Shown here piece by piece: positions 16,387 to 23,343 of a stretch of 36,377 nt of DNA. The notes below the pieces were generated by a model that was not told the origin of the DNA, made no database searches, and worked only from the letters and a program-made list of their open reading frames with translations. The first letter of the stretch is position 1, and each line of letters opens with the position of its first letter. The position numbers and the translations under genes are program-made. The DNA lies in NCBI GenBank assembly GCA_028284565.1, contig JANQRM010000628.1, positions 1-36,377 on the forward strand, in the 5' to 3' direction. The stretch is from Anaerolineae bacterium (GTDB taxonomy: Bacteria > Chloroflexota > Anaerolineae > Aggregatilineales > Phototrophicaceae).

Positions 16387-16392
16387 TATAAT
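16387..16392 (+). promoter_or_regulatory. -10 box of the potassium channel gene
   Basis: TATAAT, within CTATATAATC, lies about 45 bases before the TTG start of the channel gene. A -35 is not clear; TTGACC is present but too close (9 bases). Confidence 0.35.
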
Positions 16393-16437
16393 CAAACCCA
16401 ATTAGAACCTTCGTCAAGTCAATCATAGGGTAACATT

Positions 16438-18504
16438 TTGGACGACATTCAACGTCAAGTTCGCATTGCAATCTTCCTTATCCTTGTGATTTTCCCCTTT
16501 GGGATTTTCGGCTTCATGCTGATTGAAAACTTCACATTTTTGGAATCAACATGGCTGACAGTCGTCACGCTAACCACAATTGGATATGGGGATATCGCCG
16601 CGCGTACTCCAGAGGGGCAAATCTTCACCATCATTTTAGTCCTGAGTGGTTTGGGTGCGTTGACTTTCTTCTTACAATCATCCTTTGCCCTTGTCTTTAG
16701 CCCGGCGTTGCGTGATTTACGTCAACGTCGTCGTGACCAACGGGCAATTGATGAGTTGAAAAATCATTACATCATATGTGGTATGGGTGAAATGGTCGAT
16801 AAGACAGTAGGCTATCTCCTTCAAAGTGCAGAGATACGTCAACATCTCAATCAGGAACTAGCATATCGCCCAATAGATAACTTTTTAGGTCGCATCTTTG
16901 GCAAGAATAAAGTAGATAAGCCGTCAAGATTCCGAACATTTGTCCATGATTTTATTTTATTTTTTATCCGACGTTTCCGTCAAGAAGAAACTTTACTCGA
17001 CCTGATTGTTGTCGTTACTCAAGATTCTCAATATGCAGGACATTTACGCAGTGCAGGCTTGTTGGTAATTGAAGGTGACCCAGCCGATGACCGTACACTC
17101 CTCAAATCGGGTGTGTTACGCGCCCAAGCGATGATGGTGATGTTGGATAGTGATACTGAGTCCTTACTGACAGTTCTCACGGCAAACAACCTTAATCCCA
17201 CGTTGTATGTAACCGCCGCGACGCTCGAAGAAGACTTGATGCAGAAAATGACCCGTGCTGGAGCTAATGCGGTTATTGCTCCCTTTGATGTTGCCGGACA
17301 ATTTCTGAACAATGCAACCTTGCGTCCGGCTGTGAATGACTTTTTTAATGGGATTCTATTCGACTTGGCAACACAGTATCAAATCACCCAACTGCATTTG
17401 TGGGATGATTCACCATGGATTGGTCAGCGTATTAGCGAATTGAATCTAAAAGAACGCTATGATACCGGCATCATTGGTGTGAAGTTGGAAGATGGTACAT
17501 TTATGTACGCACCCAGCGATGACTATATTTTGAAAGAAGAGGAGGTACTGCTGGCTGTTGCACCAGCAACCAATGTTCCTGCGATTCAAATTGAATGTCA
17601 TGAGAATACACAAGAAAATATCCGTTTACCGCTTTGGCAACGACTCGTCGATACAGTTTCACCACCCTCCAGTGAGACCCAATACACGCTTCTCGAAGCA
17701 GAAGAAGCTATTGAAGAAATGTCAAATCACTTCATCATCTGTGGGACAGACCGTGTGGCACGCAACTCGGTGAAGAAGCTCGACCCGTCACGTCCCTTCG
17801 TGATTATCAGCGATGACAACGGTGTAACAAAGGAATTGCTCCAACGGGGTTTCCGTGTCATTCATGGTGACCCAACCAACGAGGAGACGCTAAGAAAAGC
17901 AGGAACGCATCGCGCCCAGGCCATCATGGTCTCCATCGACAGCCGAGCAAATAGTGTATTGACAGTTCTCAATTGTCGCGCCCTGAGTAAACGGTTGCTG
18001 ATTACGGCAACTGCAAACTCTGACGACATGATTGACAAGTTAACTCGTGCAGGGGCAGACCGTGTCGTCAGCCCCTTCCATGTCTCCGCCCAATTTGTCT
18101 TGCTTTCAACAACCCGACCTGACATCAGTGCATTCCTTCAATATGTCCTGTATAACTATCGAACCGGACTCGAAACCGCTGATTTGCACATGGAAGAAGA
18201 TTCTCCGTGGATTGGTGATACGATTGAATCACTTAAATTGGATCGTCTCTTCAACGCAGGAGTCATCGGTATACGTCAGGCGGATAAAGAGTCCTATATT
18301 TATGCTCCGCCACATGATTATGTCATTAGCGCACATGAAGTCCTCATTGTCGTGACACCCATGAAATATTTCGATGAAATCCGGGCAACTGCGCACGGTA
18401 GTGCCACTAAACGTCCGAAGACCTTAAGACATCGGGACAAAATCCAGCAAAGTGGAACATGGACACGCGATATGATTAAGGAACTTATCCAAGATCGGAC
18501 TTAA
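16438..18504 (+). CDS. Potassium channel with tandem RCK (TrkA-N/TrkA-C) domains
   Basis: A 688-residue 2TM potassium channel with an unusually large cytosolic part. The first helix is at about 11-29, the pore helix and selectivity filter TIGYGD at 47-52, and the inner helix at about 62-88. A first RCK/TrkA-N domain (111-290) carries an insert of about 55 residues after its first helix and a TrkA-C domain (about 315-377). A second TrkA-N (431-565) and TrkA-C (about 577-642) follow, so each chain provides two RCK units, as in GsuK or BK channels. The nucleotide-binding GxGxxG is degenerate in both (GMGEMV and GTDRVA). Ligands may thus be ions rather than NAD. The start is TTG with a weak AGGG upstream. 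The 3' end overlaps the convergent YqeC-MocA gene by 20 bases. Confidence 0.9.
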   Translation: MDDIQRQVRIAIFLILVIFPFGIFGFMLIENFTFLESTWLTVVTLTTIGYGDIAARTPEGQIFTIILVLSGLGALTFFLQSSFALVFSPALRDLRQRRRDQRAIDELKNHYIICGMGEMVDKTVGYLLQSAEIRQHLNQELAYRPIDNFLGRIFGKNKVDKPSRFRTFVHDFILFFIRRFRQEETLLDLIVVVTQDSQYAGHLRSAGLLVIEGDPADDRTLLKSGVLRAQAMMVMLDSDTESLLTVLTANNLNPTLYVTAATLEEDLMQKMTRAGANAVIAPFDVAGQFLNNATLRPAVNDFFNGILFDLATQYQITQLHLWDDSPWIGQRISELNLKERYDTGIIGVKLEDGTFMYAPSDDYILKEEEVLLAVAPATNVPAIQIECHENTQENIRLPLWQRLVDTVSPPSSETQYTLLEAEEAIEEMSNHFIICGTDRVARNSVKKLDPSRPFVIISDDNGVTKELLQRGFRVIHGDPTNEETLRKAGTHRAQAIMVSIDSRANSVLTVLNCRALSKRLLITATANSDDMIDKLTRAGADRVVSPFHVSAQFVLLSTTRPDISAFLQYVLYNYRTGLETADLHMEEDSPWIGDTIESLKLDRLFNAGVIGIRQADKESYIYAPPHDYVISAHEVLIVVTPMKYFDEIRATAHGSATKRPKTLRHRDKIQQSGTWTRDMIKELIQDRT

Positions 18505-19876
18505 GCGATTTCCGAGGATGCGGTCTGTCGGTTAATCCAGCTCGTTTGCGGGCAGTCCTATAATCAGCAGGGGTATCAATATCGTGAATAACACTATCTG
18601 TATCCACGTTGATATAGGCGATTTCGGATTCGTGGGCGTTGATGACATCACGAGGTGCGCTTTTGCGACCCAAGTTCAATATCTCCCCCCAAAAACGTCG
18701 CGCAATTAAGATTGGATGCCCGCGACGTTGTTGATAACGAGGCGCAACAATATCTCCTGCTCCACCAGAATACGCTGAGAGTATTTCATAGATGACACGC
18801 GATTCTATGCGCGGTTGATCGCCTAAGACTATCATCGAAGCCGCGATGTGGTTGGGCATGGCACGAAGACCTGCCTTGAGAGAAGATAACATCTCACCCG
18901 TCTTAAACGAGCGATTGTGAACAACTTTAACACCTAAAGGTTTAACAACTTGCTTTACAGCCTCTGCATAATGTCCTGTAACGACATAGATATGGTCGAT
19001 TTTGGCGCGGATAAGCTGTTCAAGAATATGCTCAATGATGGTCTTGCGCCCTTCCCAAGGAAGCAACACTTTCGGCTCTCCCATCCGAGTGGATGCGCCA
19101 CCTGCCAGTACAATTGCCCCAACTCCGCGCTGAACTTCATGAACTGGATTTGCACCCCGCACTGTGCCAAGTGCAACCCCATAGAGCCGATTGGTCTGTA
19201 ATGCAAGTCGAGCAATCAATCTTGCGCGCCCGCGTAAATAACCGCGTTCTGGCGTTTGGTTTAAAAAGGCAACCACACGAGCTTTATCCGGTACTCCGTA
19301 GAGGCCTAAATCATCATCTCGAAGTACCTGTGCGACCCAAGGAGATTTCACACGTGTATCGGCAAGGAAACCGTATTTTGCCGACATCGCTTCTGGATTA
19401 TAGACATGCTCTGAATTTAGAGGTTGTCCCAAAACGGATAAAGAGGCAATGGGTATCACTAACGACGTTTCCAATGGGATGTTCGGTTCATCTTGGTACG
19501 GAGCTTTGAAGGGTAGTCCATCTGCAATATCAGCTTCGACCAACAGTACATCCGAATCCACCGAGTCGAGCAGCTGAGGAGTCCAATCAACATCAGGACC
19601 ATAAACAATCCCTTTACGAATGGATTCATATAAAAACACAAATTGATGTTCTGTCAGAGCTTCAGAGATAGATTGAGCATCGGCATCATATGGCATGGCA
19701 TAAGGGAAGAGGCTCAATTGATCAACAGACATGCGCGTTGATGTGGTTGCAAGCACACGCCACTGCTTCTCAACTAGTTCGTAGCCTAAACCAACCAGTG
19801 TTGAGGTCTTACCTCCAGCACCAATAAATGAAACCACCTCCCCACGAGAAATTTCAAAGGCTTGATGAAGCTTCAT
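18485..19876 (-). CDS. Fusion of YqeC-like domain and MocA/MobA-like nucleotidyltransferase
   Basis: A 463-residue two-domain protein. Residues 1-235 match the YqeC family (putative selenium-dependent hydroxylase accessory protein), with a P-loop-like GAGGKTS (19-25), TTSTRM and the VEADxADGLPFKAP motif. Residues 250-440 are a MobA-like NTP transferase: LAGGASTRMG (257-266), LPWEGRK, GDQP (352-355), RGHP (385-388) and DIDTPADY (432-439), as in MocA/YgfJ cytidylyltransferases. These add CMP to molybdopterin for xanthine-dehydrogenase-type enzymes. In other bacteria yqeC and ygfJ are neighbours but separate. I place the start at the ATG at 19876, because a -10 box at 19937-19942 would start transcription below the in-frame GTG at 19933. 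Whether selenium is used here is unknown. Confidence 0.85.
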   Translation of the reverse strand: MKLHQAFEISRGEVVSFIGAGGKTSTLVGLGYELVEKQWRVLATTSTRMSVDQLSLFPYAMPYDADAQSISEALTEHQFVFLYESIRKGIVYGPDVDWTPQLLDSVDSDVLLVEADIADGLPFKAPYQDEPNIPLETSLVIPIASLSVLGQPLNSEHVYNPEAMSAKYGFLADTRVKSPWVAQVLRDDDLGLYGVPDKARVVAFLNQTPERGYLRGRARLIARLALQTNRLYGVALGTVRGANPVHEVQRGVGAIVLAGGASTRMGEPKVLLPWEGRKTIIEHILEQLIRAKIDHIYVVTGHYAEAVKQVVKPLGVKVVHNRSFKTGEMLSSLKAGLRAMPNHIAASMIVLGDQPRIESRVIYEILSAYSGGAGDIVAPRYQQRRGHPILIARRFWGEILNLGRKSAPRDVINAHESEIAYINVDTDSVIHDIDTPADYRTARKRAGLTDRPHPRKSLKSDLG

Positions 19877-19936
19877 TTCGCACCTAGGTTCCCAACAAAC
19901 ATCAGAATTGCTATTCCTCTTCTCTCGATACACTTC

Positions 19937-19945
19937 ATTATATCA
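19937..19945 (-). promoter_or_regulatory. Extended -10 promoter that decides the start of the YqeC-MocA fusion
   Basis: The minus strand reads TGATATAAT, a perfect -10 with extended TG. Transcription from about 19930 gives a 54-base leader before the ATG at 19876 and excludes the GTG at 19933. It lies in the 3' end and gap behind the upstream gene, so read-through is also possible. Confidence 0.5.
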
Positions 19946-21688
19946 TCATCGTAATACCGACGCGGTAGCAGGTTTTGTTAGACGTTCTAATTCGAGCTGG
20001 AAGATACGACGTAGGACTGCAATCATCGTGGCATAAGTCGGCTCGACACCGCCATAACTCAGACTACCTGCCCCTAGATTGTGTCCTTTTTTCAGCGGCA
20101 TATCCGATGCATAGTGCAAAATGCCAATGTCAAAAGGAACCGTTTGTAAATTAACTATCTCATTAATTGGGTGACGTTTGGGACGGAAGGCTTCGTAGAC
20201 AGCTGAGAGATAAGGTCCCCCTTCCATTTCAATATCAGTATAACCTTCATGGTAGAACACCTCCATATAATCTGAATTTTGCAGGTATGTCCCCAATACT
20301 GTGACCGCTTTCTGATTGTCCAATACGTTACCATGATTCATAAACGGGCGTACATCGCGTGCTGCGAAACAGTTATTAATCAGATAAGTATTGATCGAAT
20401 GTTCATCGTGAACGACATTTGGAATCATGACATCACCAATACGCCCGTTCAGCGTTGCCGCCTTGCCAACGGTGTAAACGCCCTGCAAACGCCCGACCCG
20501 CTCAGAGACACGGCTGAGCAGTTCATATGCCGCCATGCCTAAGGGATAATCAATATTAAATATGAGCGCACGACTTTGAGACAAATCCACCAAATCGGTT
20601 GTCTCTCCGATTCGCCGATCAAACCAGCGTGCATTCAATTGTCCAATATCTATGATTTGCGCTTCGATTTCAAAACCATGACGGCTTGGAATCCGATAGA
20701 TACCCACACGTTGTTCATCTTCAAACTTAAGAGCTTTTGTCTCGCCACCTGTCTCAGACAAATAATCTTTCAACACATAGTAGAGGAAGTTTTCGATGCT
20801 CTTCTGGCTCCCCTGTTGCAAGTCATAGTATTCATCCAGAAGCGATTTGTAGTCAGAGGTTTCGATATGTGAGACGATCTCTTCCTCATATCGTTGCGCG
20901 AAACCAGAAAGCAAATTCACAATAGAATGTGCGTTACTCGATACGAAATAGACGGGATGTTGCTCGATATCAATCTCTAAATTCAGCATATGCTGGCGTA
21001 GTTCATCCCACCAATAAGCAGTCGCACGACGATAATCTGCCAGCGACCCCGAAATCATGCGTAAACCCATCTGCTTACGACCGGATGCAATCCGTCGGAG
21101 TGTGCCTACAAAATCATCTTTCCAGACAACTGCCAAACGTTGCAAATCTTTGTCAGATATGTTAAGGCATTCACTTAATTTCCCAATCGATTCCGTATCG
21201 AATGTTTCTTCTGTTTCTAATAGGCGTTGTACTTCACTATGTTGTAGCAACCGATGTAACTTATTCCATTCAATTTGATAGGCAGTCAAAATAGGGACTA
21301 AATCATCAATGTCCGAACGGCTGATAATATAAACGGCTAGGGTATCGTCTCCATTGAAATGGGTGCGTCTCCGTCTTCCGGGTGCATATACTCGTTCCCA
21401 ATCTGCAACATCTGTATAACCGGCTTGCACAAATGAGGCTTCAATTTGTCCCAAAACGATGGTTGTGACGTCGACAATGCAAGATGGCAGACGCAAGGCA
21501 CTATATATCAGAGCAGACACATCCAATGATAGCGCATCTGCATATTCATGTAATGACGATTCCATGGCAGTATGACTGCCGACGAGGGTCTCTATCTGTA
21601 TCATGTCAGTTGAGCGAAGTAAGGAATAATAGGTCCGCATATAGAGATGTACTGCTTCACTCCCCGTGCCGGGAACTGTGCGATCCAT
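19946..21688 (-). CDS. Large uncharacterised protein (DUF6909-like) with phosphorylase-like C-terminal motifs
   Basis: A 580-residue soluble protein without signal peptide. The first 310 residues are mostly helical. From about 325 an alpha/beta domain follows, with GKAATLNGRIGDVMIP (408-423), VVHDEHSINTY (425-435) and YTDIEMEGGPYL (483-494). The order G-rich loop, GDVM strand, His-Asp, then E-M-E resembles nucleoside phosphorylases (MTAN/PNP), where EME binds ribose and GD follows the glycine loop. The end (HNLGAGSLSYGGVEPTYATM) is also highly patterned. I believe the family corresponds to DUF6909 but cannot confirm it. It sits 13 bases before the YqeC-MocA fusion region and is preceded by AAAAGGAG. 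Catalysis on nucleosides is inference only. Confidence 0.7.
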   Translation of the reverse strand: MDRTVPGTGSEAVHLYMRTYYSLLRSTDMIQIETLVGSHTAMESSLHEYADALSLDVSALIYSALRLPSCIVDVTTIVLGQIEASFVQAGYTDVADWERVYAPGRRRRTHFNGDDTLAVYIISRSDIDDLVPILTAYQIEWNKLHRLLQHSEVQRLLETEETFDTESIGKLSECLNISDKDLQRLAVVWKDDFVGTLRRIASGRKQMGLRMISGSLADYRRATAYWWDELRQHMLNLEIDIEQHPVYFVSSNAHSIVNLLSGFAQRYEEEIVSHIETSDYKSLLDEYYDLQQGSQKSIENFLYYVLKDYLSETGGETKALKFEDEQRVGIYRIPSRHGFEIEAQIIDIGQLNARWFDRRIGETTDLVDLSQSRALIFNIDYPLGMAAYELLSRVSERVGRLQGVYTVGKAATLNGRIGDVMIPNVVHDEHSINTYLINNCFAARDVRPFMNHGNVLDNQKAVTVLGTYLQNSDYMEVFYHEGYTDIEMEGGPYLSAVYEAFRPKRHPINEIVNLQTVPFDIGILHYASDMPLKKGHNLGAGSLSYGGVEPTYATMIAVLRRIFQLELERLTKPATASVLR

Positions 21689-21721
21689 TCAAGCTCCTTT
21701 TGCTTTTTTGTGATAGACAAA

Positions 21722-21749
21722 TAACGACCTTCTCTACAGAAAGTCGTTA
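21722..21749 (-). terminator. Strong hairpin between membrane protein and DUF6909-like genes
   Basis: TAACGACTTTCT and AGAAGGTCGTTA form a 12-pair stem (one wobble) with loop GTAG. A weak TTTGTCT follows on the minus strand. It is probably an inefficient terminator or an RNA processing/stability element inside the unit. Confidence 0.55.
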
Positions 21750-21784
21750 GGCTTGACTATCTTAATCAACATTCCGTGTGTTAG

Positions 21785-22201
21785 CTACTTCCGTGCTTTT
21801 TGGTTTTCCTTCGCCATTTTAATTTGGTTCGCACGACGACGTTTTTTCATTTCTAGTTTTTCGCGCTGTTTCGCCTTACGCTCAGCATCTAATTGTCGCT
21901 CCGTAATCATCTTCGTTGGTTTGGGAGCTAACAGGGCAAAGATAGCCGCCACAAATAGAAGCAACACAATAAAGATCATGACACCAATGACAACTTGAAG
22001 GATTCCATCACTCTGAGGGTCTTTTGGAACATTCGGAATTTGATTTTGCACCCAAATCATCACATCATCAGAAATGATAAACGCAACAATGCCAGCCAAT
22101 CCAGCCAGAATGAAGCCCATCAAGGGTAAAAAGATGGTTGTCCAGTTTCGTTTTCGCTTCACTTCCGGTTCGACATAATCATCAGCAATATGACTGCTCA
22201 T
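21785..22201 (-). CDS. Small two-helix membrane protein with basic C-terminal coil
   Basis: 138 residues. After a polar N-terminal 20 residues there are hydrophobic helices at about 23-44 and 68-91, separated by a short loop (VQNQIPNVPKDPQSDG). A strongly basic, probably coiled-coil tail follows (about 96-138, rich in Lys, Arg, Glu and Gln). The positive-inside rule puts both ends in the cytosol. No family is recognised. Such tails can bind membranes, RNA or ribosomes, but nothing here specifies a role. The ATG has AGGAG six bases upstream, and a TATAAT box lies about 40 bases before it, so it probably has its own promoter. Confidence 0.8.
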   Translation of the reverse strand: MSSHIADDYVEPEVKRKRNWTTIFLPLMGFILAGLAGIVAFIISDDVMIWVQNQIPNVPKDPQSDGILQVVIGVMIFIVLLLFVAAIFALLAPKPTKMITERQLDAERKAKQREKLEMKKRRRANQIKMAKENQKARK

Positions 22202-22239
22202 GGTATTCTCCTATTGTTCTCGTTGCACTACTATGACAC

Positions 22240-22245
22240 ATTATA
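22240..22245 (-). promoter_or_regulatory. -10 box of the small membrane protein gene
   Basis: The minus strand reads TATAAT (22245-22240) in the gap behind the HEAT-repeat gene, giving a leader of about 32 bases. I see no matching -35. Confidence 0.45.
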
Positions 22246-22266
22246 ATCGAAAAAGTCTATTCAGGT

Positions 22267-22698
22267 TTATTTCCAGAATTCATTAATTGCCCATGTCGCA
22301 GTCTGCCCGCCGATTCGCGTTAGCACAAGGTACGCCATTTCGCGCGCACATTCATGGTCTTCGTCTTGCAAAACCTCAATCACCTCAGGCAGGACAAGTT
22401 GGGGAGTCAAACGTCTCGCCATATTGACCAATGCCCATCCTGCACTAGACCGAACATCAAAGGAAGCGTCGTACATCGCTTGAATAAGTGCTGGAATATG
22501 ATCGGGAATGCCCAAAATATCAAGTGTCCACGCCGCCATTGAACGAACTTCCGATTCATAGTCGGAAAGCATCATATGGACAACCACATTCGACAAATCA
22601 TAAGAACGATCTTTGACAATGAGCATTAGACCTAGACGACGTTCAGAAGCTGTGGGGTCCTTGAGAAGGCGTAAGATCGTATTTACTGGATAAGTCAT
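22267..22698 (-). CDS. HEAT-repeat protein
   Basis: A 143-residue all-helical protein made of about four HEAT-like repeats. Examples are SDYESEVRSMAAWTLDILG, YDASFDVRSSAGWALVNMA and QDEDHECAREMAYLVLTRIG, each with a conserved Asp-x-x-Val-Arg-x-x-Ala-x-x-x-Leu pattern. HEAT proteins are scaffolds or partners for other proteins, and a few are lyases for bilins. No catalytic motif is visible. It lies 9 bases after the metallophosphoesterase gene and has AGGAC upstream of the ATG, so the two are likely cotranscribed. Its partner cannot be named. Confidence 0.85.
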   Translation of the reverse strand: MTYPVNTILRLLKDPTASERRLGLMLIVKDRSYDLSNVVVHMMLSDYESEVRSMAAWTLDILGIPDHIPALIQAMYDASFDVRSSAGWALVNMARRLTPQLVLPEVIEVLQDEDHECAREMAYLVLTRIGGQTATWAINEFWK

Positions 22699-22707
22699 AA
22701 ATAAGTC

Positions 22708-23322
22708 CTAATTTTGTGGCTCTACTTCCAAAAGTGTAAATGGATTGATATTCATGATAAGCGTATCATGATATTGAGTCTCTGTCACGGTACGTCTGTC
22801 CCATGTATGCACATGCCCGTGAAACATGTATCGAGGACGATACCAGCGCAAGAAGTTGAGGAAGCTATCAAATCCTTGATGGGGATAATCATCCGCGTCG
22901 TGTATTCCCTTGGCTGGTGAGTGCGCGACAAATATGTCAGCTCCATAGCCCTCACGCCAGCGTTGATACCGCAACTTCGGAGCTAGCTTCAACACATGAC
23001 GGTGCATCTGCCCCTGTGTGTATTGGATTTTGCTCTTGTTATAACGGATACACCCTTCCAAGCCGACTAAGCGTAAGCCTCGATACGTGACCACTTCGCC
23101 ATGCAAATCAATCCCTCCGGGCGGAGTTTCCTCATAACGCTCATCATGATTGCCTCGTACATAAAATAGCGGTGCGCCGATAATGGTTGTAATAAAATCG
23201 AGATAAGCAACGGGTAAATCGCCACAACTAATCACCATCTCCACGTCGGCAAACCGGCGACGCAAATTGGCGGCATTCTCTAATTGAGGCATCACCGTAT
23301 CACTTACACATAAAATCTTCAC
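22708..23322 (-). CDS. Metallophosphoesterase with altered first motif
   Basis: A 204-residue calcineurin-like phosphoesterase. Metal-binding motifs are D8 (CVSDTV), GD at 34-35 (ISCGDLP), GNHD at 57-60, H134 (VAHSP) and GHVH at 169-172. The usual first motif D-x-H is D-T-V here, so the histidine ligand is replaced by Val10. This is seen in some cyanobacterial and Chloroflexota relatives but may change metal binding. The substrate is unknown (phosphodiesters, nucleotides or phosphoproteins are all known for the superfamily). The start is GTG with GAAGG seven bases upstream. It is 21 bases behind the glycosyltransferase gene. Confidence 0.88.
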   Translation of the reverse strand: MKILCVSDTVMPQLENAANLRRRFADVEMVISCGDLPVAYLDFITTIIGAPLFYVRGNHDERYEETPPGGIDLHGEVVTYRGLRLVGLEGCIRYNKSKIQYTQGQMHRHVLKLAPKLRYQRWREGYGADIFVAHSPAKGIHDADDYPHQGFDSFLNFLRWYRPRYMFHGHVHTWDRRTVTETQYHDTLIMNINPFTLLEVEPQN

Positions 23323-23343
23323 AAAAGAACCTTCATCAACAAA

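Noticed and set aside
19093..19509. 138-codon plus-strand frame
   Set aside because: Antisense shadow of the YqeC-MocA fusion.
19877..19933. Upstream GTG start for the YqeC-MocA fusion
   Set aside because: A -10 box directly before it would start transcription downstream of that codon, and the 19 extra residues look unlike the family.
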